This document shows, piece after piece, positions 53,897 to 62,951 of a stretch of DNA of 64,000 nucleotides. The stretch is from Nitrospira sp. (GTDB lineage: Bacteria; Nitrospirota; Nitrospiria; Nitrospirales; Nitrospiraceae): positions 1,356,501 to 1,420,500 of the forward strand of contig JARFXP010000001.1 in NCBI GenBank assembly GCA_029194675.1, written 5' to 3'. A model generated the notes under the pieces. That model worked only from the letters and a program-made list of their open reading frames with translations. It was not told where the DNA came from and ran no database searches. The position numbers were made by a program, and so were the translations under genes. The number at the start of each line of letters is the position of its first letter. Within the stretch, counting starts at the first letter, position 1.

Positions 53897-54919
53897 ATGC
53901 CACTAAAACATTACGGGGTGCTCAAAGGCAAAGCCATTGGCGCCAAGCGAGAAACCGAGCCCAAGTCTCCACATTACCAGGTTCATATCCAAGCGGGCAC
54001 AGTCGAGTACCGGATTGCGGTGAATGTGAAATCCCAGCTCAGCCCGTCAGAGCTGCTGTTTTTGCTAGACGACGATTTCCAACACTCAATTACAGCCGCT
54101 CTACCTGGATTGCCCGTCGGATTCACACCGTTGCGGAGTCAGCCCGGGGGGCCTGCGCTCGATTTTATTCGCGGCAATCTGTTCAATCGCCTGGACATGA
54201 GGCTCCTTCCTCCAAATGTGCCCGGCCCAAATAACGATTTGAGCGACCAGATCGAGCACTATGTCGCCCGAGCGATCCAAGAGCCGGATGCGCAGATCTA
54301 CGCGTTCGGCCAACGGTGGGGCCCGGAGGAACAGGTACCCGACAAAGTGTTCCGCTTCACCCCGGGTAACGGTATTCACGACATTCACATGAATCAGGGG
54401 AATGTTCCACCCCATACCGGTGATGATGGAGTGTGGCAGGATGGGGCCTTGATGTTTGCATTTCCTGGTTCTCATCAATGGGTGGCGGTCTTCCTGGCCT
54501 TCCAGTCTCAAGCGTGGCATACCGATGATCGCACTGGTCATACCAGTCCCGACGTGTCGAACCCCGGACCGGGACCGCAGCCCGGTCCTACGGAACCTGA
54601 TCATCTCGTCAGAATTGTCGGCGCGCTGGTGAATCCGATCGGTCCCGCGCCGGAACAGGAAACCGTCACGTTGCTCAACACATCACCGGAATCGATCGAC
54701 CTGACGGGATGGAAGATCGCCGATCGGCTCAAGAAGACTCACACCCTCTCTGGTGTCATCAATCCCGGCTCCACACTGATGATCACGTTACCCCAAGACG
54801 TTCAGTTGGGAAACAAGGGTGGGATCATTACCCTGCTGAACAACAAAGGCTTGAAGGTGGATGGCGTCTCGTATACCGCCCGGCAGGCACAAAAGGAAGG
54901 ATGGACAATCGTGTTCTAG
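53897..54919 (+). CDS. DUF2278 domain protein with C-terminal lamin-tail domain
   Basis: This 340-residue protein has GGAGG about 10 nt before ATG 53897. The N-terminal DUF2278 (YukJ-like) domain runs to about residue 220, with KHYGVLKGKAIG, HYQVHIQAG, VNVKSQLSPSELLFLLDDDF and RFTPGNGIHDIHMNQGN (the conserved GIHDIHMNQG block). A Pro-rich linker (NPGPGPQPGPTEP) leads to a lamin-tail (LTD) beta sandwich (NTSPESIDLTGWKIADRL). LTD domains in bacteria are surface or DNA-nuclease partners. No signal peptide is seen. The function is unknown. Confidence 0.8.
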   Translation: MPLKHYGVLKGKAIGAKRETEPKSPHYQVHIQAGTVEYRIAVNVKSQLSPSELLFLLDDDFQHSITAALPGLPVGFTPLRSQPGGPALDFIRGNLFNRLDMRLLPPNVPGPNNDLSDQIEHYVARAIQEPDAQIYAFGQRWGPEEQVPDKVFRFTPGNGIHDIHMNQGNVPPHTGDDGVWQDGALMFAFPGSHQWVAVFLAFQSQAWHTDDRTGHTSPDVSNPGPGPQPGPTEPDHLVRIVGALVNPIGPAPEQETVTLLNTSPESIDLTGWKIADRLKKTHTLSGVINPGSTLMITLPQDVQLGNKGGIITLLNNKGLKVDGVSYTARQAQKEGWTIVF

Positions 54920-55045
54920 AAGACTACGGCACAGGCATGCTGTGTCACGACGAATTGCTGATGCGAATTGCTCTCAACAAAGGGCCACGCCTTGCATGAC
55001 CCCGAGAGCAGCTACCAATACCTTACTCTTATGGAGGGCATGATG

Positions 55046-55438
55046 ATGGAAGGATTTACACACGCCAACTTATTCGAGCTCAGCAGCAGGACTATTCAGA
55101 TCACGTATTCAACGACAAGTATTTTAGGAGGCCCCATTTTCAGTTATCGCGATGACACGCTCAGCCGCTCCTTCAGAGGCGAAGAAATTCGTATCGAGAA
55201 CACCGCCATTGGAGACCTCGTCACTGTCACGCTGGAGACCATTCCGGACTTGCGTACCGTAACCTTCTCTCTCATTGTGCCCATGGTAACGGTGATGACT
55301 CAATCGAGTGGAACTAGTATTAAGGTGCTCGGAATTACCACAACGGCCCCCACGACGATCGCAGGACCACCACCAGGACCGCAACAACTCTATTCCGCAG
55401 TTTACCTGAGGGGGACCGCACAGTTTATCGTGTCCTGA
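55046..55438 (+). CDS. Hypothetical beta-rich protein (130 aa)
   Basis: The start is probably ATG 55046, which has GGAGG 8 nt upstream; ATG 55031, 55040 and 55043 are in frame. The sequence has alternating strands: FELSSRTIQITYSTTS, SYRDDTLSRSFRGEEIRIEN, and VTVTLETIPDLRTVTFSLIV. A Pro/Gly-rich stretch (APTTIAGPPPGPQQ) precedes the last strand. It looks like a beta sandwich of unknown role between the DUF2278 and amidase genes. Confidence 0.55.
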   Translation: MEGFTHANLFELSSRTIQITYSTTSILGGPIFSYRDDTLSRSFRGEEIRIENTAIGDLVTVTLETIPDLRTVTFSLIVPMVTVMTQSSGTSIKVLGITTTAPTTIAGPPPGPQQLYSAVYLRGTAQFIVS

Positions 55439-55609
55439 CCATAAGTTGCTCAACCTGGTTTTATTGCGAAGTGAGTACGGAAAATTTTCGCACACTCGGC
55501 CATGGGGTGATGGCGCTCTCTTGAGTATGATGTCCAGCCGAGGTTGTAAGGAGAACTGGCCTCGCCTATTCATAGGGTCTGCAGAATCAGAAGAACATCC
55601 GGAGGTAGG

Positions 55610-56350
55610 ATGGCTATTCAGTGGATCGGAAGTCCGAACAGAGACAAGGGACGAGAGGGATTCAGGCCCGAGGCGATCGTGATCCATATCATGGAAGGCA
55701 CGCTCAAGGGCACCGACGCCTGGTTTTCCAATGAGGAGTCAGGAGTCTCCGCCCACTATGGGATCGGGAAAGAGGGACAGGTCCATCAGTATGTGGGCGA
55801 AAGTGACCAGGCCTGGCATGCCGGACGAATCGTCTCTCCGACTTGGGGCCTGTTGAAACCTGATCTTAATCCGAATTTGTATACGATCGGCATTGAACAT
55901 GAAGGACATGCCGATACGCTCTGGTCCGACGCACTGTACGACGCCAGCGCTCGGTTGATCGATGAGATTTGCCGACGGTGGGCCATCCCCTGCAACCGCG
56001 ATCACATCATAGGCCATCGGGAAATCCGCTCGGATAAGACGTGTCCCGGATTCGACGTCGATCTCGACAAGCTCGTCGACATGGCCATTGAATTCCAGCG
56101 TGATCCAGCGACGTTCAACTTCATCAAGAAACCGGGCGTCGTGAAAGCGCGCGTCGACTTGAACATTCGAGAACTGGCTCCCACCACCGGAACAGCGGTG
56201 GTCCGAAAGATCAAGAAGGGGCGGAAACTCATGTATCAAGGTTGGACGAGCAACGGGATGACCGTCAACGGGAATGCCCATTGGTATAAGGATTCCGATG
56301 ACAATTACTTCTGGGCCGGAGCAACCGAGCGGCCGATTCCTGGACTCTAA
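55610..56350 (+). CDS. N-acetylmuramoyl-L-alanine amidase (Amidase_2/PGRP-like)
   Basis: This 246-residue protein is preceded by GGAGGTAGG. The zinc ligands of the amidase_2 fold are in VIHIMEG (His), IIGHREI (His) and DKTCPGF (Cys replacing the third His/Asp), with TIGIEHEGHAD in the middle. The C-terminal part (LNIRELAPTTGTAVVRKIKK, then GNAHWYKDSDDNYFWAGATE) looks like an SH3-type cell-wall binding domain. It cuts the amide link between MurNAc and the stem peptide. No signal peptide is visible, so export may depend on other factors or it may act on recycled fragments. Confidence 0.85.
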   Translation: MAIQWIGSPNRDKGREGFRPEAIVIHIMEGTLKGTDAWFSNEESGVSAHYGIGKEGQVHQYVGESDQAWHAGRIVSPTWGLLKPDLNPNLYTIGIEHEGHADTLWSDALYDASARLIDEICRRWAIPCNRDHIIGHREIRSDKTCPGFDVDLDKLVDMAIEFQRDPATFNFIKKPGVVKARVDLNIRELAPTTGTAVVRKIKKGRKLMYQGWTSNGMTVNGNAHWYKDSDDNYFWAGATERPIPGL

Positions 56351-56984
56351 GACCGATCCACGAGTTAGTGGTGGTACTCGCCGCTGCTCCACGTTGGGGC
56401 TTCTTCTCGTCGGGAGCTTCGTAGTAGCCTGCGGTGCCAAGCCCATATCGGCTTATCCCTCCGTGCAAGTGACGCCCGACAGACAAGCCATTCTGGTGAT
56501 TCCCTCCGATCGGGCGACACCCTCTCAACTTCTCCTTCAAAGTTTGCCGACCGAATCGACGATTGCGCCGGGTCTTTTTTACCACCCACGACGGTTCGAG
56601 CTGGTTCGCGTGTCACCGGACCGACGGCATGCGGCCTTTTCAGCTGCGGGACATCACAATCTGATTGGCCTGCTGGATCTTGCGACCATGGTGGTGCGGG
56701 AAATAGACGTCGTGACGGAGGGGGACGTGGTGGCCTTCCATTGGACAGCCGATGGCCGAACACTTGCGTATGACTACTTGCCGGCCAGCGGCTATCGTCT
56801 AGTGAAGGGCTACGATATTGAATCCGGGAAAAGTTTAGTCGTGCACCGGACGGAGCGCAATTCGGCTGTCCATGTCACGTTTGAAAGCTGGGGACCACGG
56901 CCGCATGAGATCATCCTACGCATAACCGACGTACGCAGCAACGAACGTCGAACCGAAACCGTCACGTTGATTCCGCACCAGTAG
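56298..56984 (+). CDS. Putative lipoprotein with beta-propeller-like repeats
   Basis: The frame is open from 56274 and overlaps the amidase end. A later start at TTG near 56389 (LGLLLVGSFVVAC) would avoid most overlap but lacks a ribosome site, so the start is uncertain. VVAC is a lipobox. The mature protein (over 180 residues) has TolB/WD40-like strands with VSPDRRHAAFSAAG and HWTADGRTLAYDYLP, likely a partial propeller. No family is recognised. Confidence 0.55.
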   Translation: MTITSGPEQPSGRFLDSKTDPRVSGGTRRCSTLGLLLVGSFVVACGAKPISAYPSVQVTPDRQAILVIPSDRATPSQLLLQSLPTESTIAPGLFYHPRRFELVRVSPDRRHAAFSAAGHHNLIGLLDLATMVVREIDVVTEGDVVAFHWTADGRTLAYDYLPASGYRLVKGYDIESGKSLVVHRTERNSAVHVTFESWGPRPHEIILRITDVRSNERRTETVTLIPHQ

Positions 56985-57400
56985 ACGACCGACATCCCCC
57001 TCGCTGCCGGCAGCTCCAGTTGCAGGCGAGTTTGCAGCTGCGATGACTTTCGGCATACAAGCTGAGCCAACTCGTGCGCTCTTGAATATCTATTTCTGTT
57101 CCTGCGATTTCTAGCAGGAAACTCGATTCCTGCGCTTCGACAGGCCTGTCCTGAGCCAGACGAAGGGCTCAGCACGATCTGAAAACCCAGTATATTCAAT
57201 GGACGCTCCGTTCATCCTGAGGCTCTCCAAGGGTGAACTGAGGGTCTTCCTGCATCCTGTTAAAGGTGGGGTCAACCGGATGGACCTTGGGACAGGCCAT
57301 TGAATAGGCGCAGCGCTGGGATTACAATCCACCTATTGAACGGCCGGCGGTACGACGCGATCCTCCTTGCAGCGGGTGTGTTGTTCCAAGGAAACATAAC
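56985..57400. repeat. REP-like repeats in a gene-free stretch
   Basis: There is no gene in this 416-nt stretch. GCGCTTCGACAGGCCTGTCC (from 57132) with GACGAAGGGCTCAGCACG (to 57176), and a variant CGTTCATCCTGAGGCTCTCC (from 57210), are members of the same repeat family as at 42.1 kb. Confidence 0.5.
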
Positions 57401-57862
57401 TTGAAACTGAGGGATTTCATCGCCATCTGTGGATTGTTCTGGGCATCACCCGTCCACGCCCAGAGTCCCATGGCAACCCAAGTCTGCAGTATGCTTGTAT
57501 CTCCTGCGTTATCAACTGTCCAGTCCAGGATGGGTACGGGGGAAGGCTGCGCCTGGCAATGGCCTAACGGTCAAGTGCTGTCGGTGTATGTGCACATCGA
57601 CAAACAAAGCGAAACAGCGGCGGAGACCAAACAGATGATGGACCTGTACTTGCAGAACCCGGCGTTCAAGAGAACGACCTTCCCGATTTGTACGGGAGGT
57701 GACATGGTCGTCGGTGATTTTCGAAACGGCAAGGGCCCCGGCGGCACCGGATACACACAGTGTTCTGGTTTTGTGCTGACCTTCAGCTTTCAAGGTGCCG
57801 ATGCCCGAAACCATGTACCTGGCATCGCAAAGAAACTCGCCGGCACGACCTTCGCTCGCTGA
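57401..57862 (+). CDS. Secreted hypothetical protein (153 aa)
   Basis: TTG 57401 is used as start with AAGGAA 7 nt upstream. A signal peptide (DFIAICGLFWASPVHAQ) leads to a small domain with four cysteines (QVCSMLV, EGCAWQW, FPICTGGD, TQCSGF), so two disulfides are likely. MGTGEGCAWQWPNGQVLSVY and TAAETKQMMDLYLQNPAFKR suggest an alpha/beta periplasmic fold. The family is unknown. Confidence 0.6.
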   Translation: MKLRDFIAICGLFWASPVHAQSPMATQVCSMLVSPALSTVQSRMGTGEGCAWQWPNGQVLSVYVHIDKQSETAAETKQMMDLYLQNPAFKRTTFPICTGGDMVVGDFRNGKGPGGTGYTQCSGFVLTFSFQGADARNHVPGIAKKLAGTTFAR

Positions 57863-58029
57863 CTCCCTGATGCCATGAGAAAGATGTCCTTCCTCAAATG
57901 GTGCCGGATAAAGAACCTCGTCCAGGGGCTCGGCTTTGGCAGAACCCTTCGGTCAACTTCGTGATCAGATAGAGGATCGTCGTTGAGAACCAAAAGAGTC
58001 ATCATTCGTGCTGCTGAAAGGGCGCGATC

Positions 58030-58206
58030 ATGAAAAACGTTGAGATGAGCGTCGAAGGGTCTGTGTTGACGATCAGAGTGGACCTCTCAAAGGAGTTCGG
58101 TCCTTCTTCAACTGGCAAGACGATCATCATTGCTTCGACGGAAGGGAACGTCACCATTCCGAATCGCCAAGAGAAAGTCGGGATCAATGTTTACCGAAAA
58201 AAGTAG
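58030..58206 (+). CDS. Small hypothetical protein (58 aa)
   Basis: The frame encodes MKNVEMSVEGSVLTIRVDLS, then KEFGPSSTGKTIIIASTEGN, and ends NVYRKK. GAAAGGG lies upstream of ATG 58030. It is a short beta-rich basic-tailed protein of a kind often seen as a conserved hypothetical. No function can be assigned. Confidence 0.6.
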   Translation: MKNVEMSVEGSVLTIRVDLSKEFGPSSTGKTIIIASTEGNVTIPNRQEKVGINVYRKK

Positions 58207-58843
58207 CGCCGCTCGCCGTCATTCGGCCCTACCTTCTTCACCTGCGGAGCTGCTTTCCTTTCCGACCGGCTCTTGACAGATCAGAAACAGCGCTCTAGAC
58301 CTATCAATTAGTCTGCGATCCACAGACAATGCTCGTGGCTGTGGATAGCCGTGCACCTGGTTATCTGACCAACGACTCCGGAAGGGATTTGTTTATGGAT
58401 GCCGGGAACACCGTGCTAGGAATGCGTGAAAATGTCTAAGAGCACGATATGAACCACTATTACTAGGGGCTCTTCTGATATGGTGCGGACGCCTAAAAAG
58501 TAGGCAGTTTGATGAATAGACACGTCCTTTGTGCATGATTTGGCTCAGAAACAGACTTGCTCACAAGGTTATCCACAGAAGATGGGGACTAGTATTTGAA
58601 CGTTGTTTCCCGCGTTCCAAGGTCCATGCAATGAATGATGATTACCCTTGGAATTCAGGCCTCTCTTCCCGTTTGTTGACATCCTTCTTGCCTTTCCCCG
58701 ACAATCCGGCGAATTCTTTCGCCTTTGAGCGCACTCCGTTGGGGCGACGATCAGGTGCTCTCATCAAGTGGCCCACGTGTCGTTCCCTGAGGTCCATGGC
58801 AATGAGCAATCCGGTCGGCACCTACCGATTTATCGAGGTAGTC
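58207..58843. other. Gene-free stretch with DnaA-box-like sites
   Basis: No gene is seen in 637 nt. TTATCCACA at 58569-58577 is a perfect DnaA-box consensus. TGTGGATAG at 58340-58348 (reverse, one mismatch) and CGATCCACA near 58317 are weaker. Three sites in 260 nt is suggestive, but they are uneven in strand and spacing. No dnaA or dnaN gene is near. Confidence 0.35.
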
Positions 58844-59170
58844 ATGAAACGCTTTTTCGCAGTGCTTGCTGTCGTCGCTTCAATGTTTCTAGTCGGCTGC
58901 GCTTCCCACGCTGACAAGGCAGCAGGAGGGCCGGATGGGCGTGGAAGGATTACCGCAAGCGGGTACACCGAAGAAGGCTGTCTGTTGAATCTGAAGCTAA
59001 TCGCGCGCGAAAAAAACGTGCGATTGATACCAGACGACGTACAAACGGAAGCGACTGCGTTCATGTTTCTCATCCCAATCGTGAATCACGAAGGCTATCG
59101 GTGTTCGGGAAGTTTCGTCGAACGAGAGAAGCGGCCCTTGAGCAAAGATCCGCTCTATCCCATCGATTAA
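58844..59170 (+). CDS. Small lipoprotein (108 aa)
   Basis: The open frame begins at 58529, but ATG 58844 with GAGGT upstream is the likely start. The lipobox is LVGC (FFAVLAVVASMFLVGC). The mature part has two Cys (EEGCLLNL, YRCSGS) that may form a disulfide, and a beta-rich core (KLIAREKNVRLIPDD, FMFLIPIVNHEG). The family is unknown. It stands alone on the plus strand. Confidence 0.65.
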   Translation: MKRFFAVLAVVASMFLVGCASHADKAAGGPDGRGRITASGYTEEGCLLNLKLIAREKNVRLIPDDVQTEATAFMFLIPIVNHEGYRCSGSFVEREKRPLSKDPLYPID

Positions 59171-59496
59171 CGAGGGCAGCGACCCACCTCATTCCTTTCG
59201 TCACTGTGTCGGATCTCGCCTGCTGACACGGCGCCACCCGGCAGACGACGATCACTTCAATAGCGAACAGGTTCACTGCCCCGTTGCAAAGTGAATCAGG
59301 AAGACGATAGGATCGCCTTCTCCCTGTCTTTTTCCATTCATGAAGAGGGGAAAGCGCCGACATCGGTTTAGGGTTCAACTCAGGTGTTTCCGCCTGTGCT
59401 TCATTGGCGAATTTCATGTACACACGAGTGTATTGAAGTCCGATGGCGTGGGGGGAATCCATAGTATGGCCACCGCACCTTACTTGTGAGTGAGAC
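59171..59496. other. Gene-free stretch before the OmpA-family gene
   Basis: No gene is seen in 326 nt. TTCACT (59272-59277) and AGTGAA (59290-59295) form a short inverted repeat with a 12-nt loop, but no T run follows. Confidence 0.35.
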
Positions 59497-61365
59497 ATGA
59501 TCATCAAGGTATCCGTCTTCGCTCTTATATTCAGCGCTATGTTATGCGAAACCGTGCCGGTTTCTATCGCGGCCGTTCAGTCGATCGCTATGAACTCAGA
59601 TTCGGACGGTCGATCACCACAAGATGAATCGAGCGTGATGAGAAACCAGCTCCGGCAGGCCAAGGAAAGAATCGATGAGCTTGAGAGGCAGCTTGCTGCC
59701 GGCAATCTGGAGAATGCAAAGCGCCGGATCGGTGAGCTCATTCTCCAGCTCCATGCCAAGGAAAATGAGATCGCAGCCCTGAGATCCAGCGCCTACGAGA
59801 ATTCCGCGAAGCTTCGCGAAGATCTTGCATCACAAACTGAAGAGCTCAACCAAGCCAAGCGCCGTATCGCCGAAGTCGAACAACAAATGGCGGCGGGGAA
59901 AGGGCAAGAATTGAGTCAGGCCAAACGCCGCGCTGCCGAGGCAGAGCAACAGACGGCGAGGAAGGAACGAGAGCTGGACCAGAGCAAGCGGCGTGTAGCT
60001 GAAGTTGAACAACAGATGGCGGGAAAAGACCAGGACCTGGCACAGGCCAAACGCCGCGCCGCCGAAGCTGAACAACAGACGGCGAGGAAGGAACGAGAAC
60101 TGGACCAGAGCAAGCGGCATGTAGCTGAAGTTGACCAACAGATGGCGGGGAAAGAGCAAGAACTGGTACTGGCCAAACGCCGCGCAACCGAAGCTGAACA
60201 ACAGATGGCGGGAAAAGACCAGGAACTGGCACAGGCCAAACGTCGCGCAACTGAAGTTGAACAACAGATGGCGAGGAAAGACCAGGAACCAGCTCAGGCC
60301 AAACGTCGTGCCGCCGAAGCTGAACAACAGACGGCGGGGAAAGACCAGGACCTGGCCCAGGCCAAACGTCGTGCCGCCGAAGCTGAACAACAGATGGCGG
60401 GGAAAGACCAGGACCTGGCCCAGGCCAAACGTCGTGCCGCCGAAGCTGAACAACAGATGGCGGGGAAAGACCAGGACCTGGCCCAGGCCAAACGTCGTGC
60501 CGCCGAAGCTGAACAACAGACGGCGGGGAAAGACCAGGAACTGGCCCAGGCCAAGGACGACCTCAAACAAGTCACGCAAAAGCTGGCAGCCCTCAATCCC
60601 CAACTTATGGCGAAAGAGGCGGAACTCGCACGTACGAAGCAATTGTTGGCGGACATCGAACGCAAGTCCTCCAAACCGGCCGAGGCAAATCCCGCTCAAG
60701 AGGAGAGTCATCCCGACAAGAATTCGCTTCCTCCGCAATCGGTCGAGGAGAACCTCTCGGTGGCCAACCTGCTGCCTCCCAGCCCCTCGGTTGCAGAGGA
60801 TGCAGAAGCCTTGTTAAGTAGCGACCTCGGCAAAATGAGTGATGGCCTTGCGAACCTGTTACAGCCCGAACTCAAGAAGGGCAATGTGACCTTGAGGCAG
60901 CGAGGCAACAAATTGACCCTTGCGTTTGCGACCGGTGAACTATTCACCCCTGGTGACGCCACAGTTACGCTAGGAGGCACCTCGTTGCTCGAGCGCGTCG
61001 GAACCGTCCTGCACGGTTTCCGTTACCAGAGCATAGAGGTTGCTGGGCATACCGACAACACGCCCCTCCGAAACGATCCTCGGAAGGGCTTCCGGGATAA
61101 CATCGAGCTCTCCCGTGCACGGGCCGAACGTACGACCCACGCGCTGGTCAATGGAGGGCTTGAGGCCGATCGAGTCACAGCAGTTGGGTACGCGGACACT
61201 AAACCTCTCGCGACTAATGACACTGAAAAGGGTCGGAGTAAGAACCGACGAATGGAAATCGTGATTACTCAGTGGTCAGAACACGGCGCCGATTCAGGCG
61301 ATGCGAAAACGCAAGTCGGCAAGAAACTCCGGGGATTCTCCACTCAGGCTGTGACCCATCGCTGA
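59497..61365 (+). CDS. OmpA-family protein with a long coiled-coil repeat
   Basis: The 622-residue product has a signal peptide (VFALIFSAMLCETVPVSIA), a short coil (QLRQAKERIDELERQLAAG) and then 11 tandem 21-residue units of type LAQAKRRAAEAEQQMAGKDQ. A second helix and Pro-rich link follow (AEANPAQEESHPDKN), and finally an OmpA/MotB domain (FTPGDATVTLGG, VAGHTDNTPL, LSRARAERTTHAL, GYADTKPLATN). The OmpA domain binds peptidoglycan; the coil would span the periplasm. Three heptads per unit fits a coiled coil. Confidence 0.85.
   Translation: MIIKVSVFALIFSAMLCETVPVSIAAVQSIAMNSDSDGRSPQDESSVMRNQLRQAKERIDELERQLAAGNLENAKRRIGELILQLHAKENEIAALRSSAYENSAKLREDLASQTEELNQAKRRIAEVEQQMAAGKGQELSQAKRRAAEAEQQTARKERELDQSKRRVAEVEQQMAGKDQDLAQAKRRAAEAEQQTARKERELDQSKRHVAEVDQQMAGKEQELVLAKRRATEAEQQMAGKDQELAQAKRRATEVEQQMARKDQEPAQAKRRAAEAEQQTAGKDQDLAQAKRRAAEAEQQMAGKDQDLAQAKRRAAEAEQQMAGKDQDLAQAKRRAAEAEQQTAGKDQELAQAKDDLKQVTQKLAALNPQLMAKEAELARTKQLLADIERKSSKPAEANPAQEESHPDKNSLPPQSVEENLSVANLLPPSPSVAEDAEALLSSDLGKMSDGLANLLQPELKKGNVTLRQRGNKLTLAFATGELFTPGDATVTLGGTSLLERVGTVLHGFRYQSIEVAGHTDNTPLRNDPRKGFRDNIELSRARAERTTHALVNGGLEADRVTAVGYADTKPLATNDTEKGRSKNRRMEIVITQWSEHGADSGDAKTQVGKKLRGFSTQAVTHR
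59845..60540 (+). repeat. 63-bp tandem repeat inside the OmpA gene
   Basis: Eleven in-frame units (the first has one extra codon) follow each other from residue 117 to 348 of the gene. Units 8 to 11 (60289-60540) are almost identical at the DNA level, and units 9 and 10 appear the same, which points to recent slippage or unequal crossing-over. A twelfth, degenerate unit follows. Confidence 0.9.
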
Positions 61366-61463
61366 CAGGAACAGAACCGACCGTGTTCCCTCCTAATCGG
61401 GGGCGGGAAGAGTGCTTCAGAAGCTCCTCACAATAGCGAGTCCGGTATTCTCATGACGAGCAA

Positions 61464-62690
61464 TCAGCGAGCCACGATCCCTAACCGGATAAGCCCGGAG
61501 ATATCCTCAGTGTCGGCGGAACGGGCGATTCGATTGGTCACGCGATTGTAACCGCCTTCAAATCCAATCTTGGTCACCCACCTGGTTGAGGAGTGCAACG
61601 ACCAATCCAGGGCACCTCTCCACTTGAGGTTTTCGTTGTGGATCAATCCGTCGGAGGACTGGGAACTCGAATAGTTGCCCACGGTGCTGAAAAGGAGCTG
61701 CGGGCTCTGCTGGTAACTGAGCGCAAGAGAGGCGGTAGGGTTGTCGATGCGTACGCCGGACCAGGATTGAAACTCTTGGCGATAGGCGAGCACCGGTGTG
61801 ATGGTCAGCTGGCTGATCGGTCGAAGAATCACCGAGAACGATTGCGCCCTGATGTTGCTGCCGGCGTCGCTGCGGAGCAGATCGCTGGCCAGAATATAAC
61901 TCGACGCGACTCTGATATCCCAGCCGGGGCGCTGGAGAGTCACGGCACCTTCAATCGTGTGGTTCGAGGATCGCTGAGGAGCCACTCCTATCGGTTCGAA
62001 CAGGCTATTCAGGGAGTTTCTCGAATAGGTGACGCTGAGTTCCGGCCATAGGGGCTTGCTAAGAAACAGGCCAACTCGCCCATACGTCTGCCCCAATCGG
62101 GACCGCGTCACTTCTCCTTCGACATTGTTCCATGTTTGACCAACGGCATGCCGGAATGTGATCCATCCGGTTTTCCACTCGCTCCAAATTTCGCGGCTGG
62201 CTCGGTCAGGGGAGAGTAGGAAACCTTGTCCTGCATGGCGAAATGTCACTCCGTATCGAAGACTTCCCTCCACGCCGGTGAGCCCAATCCTGAACATGCG
62301 TGCCGACGCATCGGTTTGTGTATTTCCGATGATCGACGGGATCGTCCCACTCTCGCCGGTCGGACTGTATGCGACCTCCGTCTCGGTCCCTAACTTTCCG
62401 CTGAACCATGTCGTTGTCGCCAGCAGCTGTTCGATCCGCGGACGCGTGGTCTCCGGAGTCAGGTCCCGGAAGCGAGGAGTTACAACGGAGGGGTACTGAA
62501 CATGTGATGTGAAGATGGTCCGCACTCCTTCGGCTTGAGCAGACATGAGGTCACCAGCTTGCGGAGTCGGAAATTCGATGGACCGATGCGAGAGTGGTGG
62601 GTTCAGAAAGAAGCCATCGCTGCACCAGGTCTGAGAGACGATGCCCAAGAACAACGCCACTAGGCTCGCGACCAATAGAGGATGCTTCAT
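61464..62690 (-). CDS. Outer-membrane beta-barrel protein of unknown function (408 aa)
   Basis: A signal peptide (LLVASLVALFLGIVSQTWCS) is followed by regular amphipathic strands (GVTFRHAGQGFLLSP, ELSVTYSRNSLNSLF, TASLALSYQQSPQLLF, GALDWSLHSSTRWVTKIGFE). The last strand ends DISGLIRLGIVAR. This is the pattern of TonB-independent outer-membrane barrels of unknown substrate. It is convergent with the OmpA gene. The start is ATG 62690. No paralogue is recognised in the window. Confidence 0.7.
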   Translation of the reverse strand: MKHPLLVASLVALFLGIVSQTWCSDGFFLNPPLSHRSIEFPTPQAGDLMSAQAEGVRTIFTSHVQYPSVVTPRFRDLTPETTRPRIEQLLATTTWFSGKLGTETEVAYSPTGESGTIPSIIGNTQTDASARMFRIGLTGVEGSLRYGVTFRHAGQGFLLSPDRASREIWSEWKTGWITFRHAVGQTWNNVEGEVTRSRLGQTYGRVGLFLSKPLWPELSVTYSRNSLNSLFEPIGVAPQRSSNHTIEGAVTLQRPGWDIRVASSYILASDLLRSDAGSNIRAQSFSVILRPISQLTITPVLAYRQEFQSWSGVRIDNPTASLALSYQQSPQLLFSTVGNYSSSQSSDGLIHNENLKWRGALDWSLHSSTRWVTKIGFEGGYNRVTNRIARSADTEDISGLIRLGIVAR

Positions 62691-62951
62691 GTATGATTTC
62701 AGCCATTAACCAGTCTTTCTGAAGTGTAGCAGCCAGGATTGGGGTCTTAAGTCGTGGATTATATTGACAGGATTCGCCATCCCAGAAACCATGAAAAACA
62801 ACAAGGGACGCTGCGTCGCCAAATCACGGCTCAGCGGCACAGACCGTGCGTTGGTACTCAAGCCGGTTCTAAAGACCGATTCGGGCCTTTGCCATCAAGT
62901 CATTTCACGCAAGATTGACAGGGCCGTTGGTGGCGGATTACGGTAACAGGC

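Noticed and set aside
59845..60540. CRISPR array
   Set aside because: The repeats are tandem without spacers and keep an open reading frame; they encode a coiled coil.
59830..60738. 302-aa frame on the minus strand opposite the OmpA gene
   Set aside because: It is an artefact of the in-frame 63-bp repeat read backwards; it has no family likeness or ribosome site, and the plus-strand gene is clearly real.
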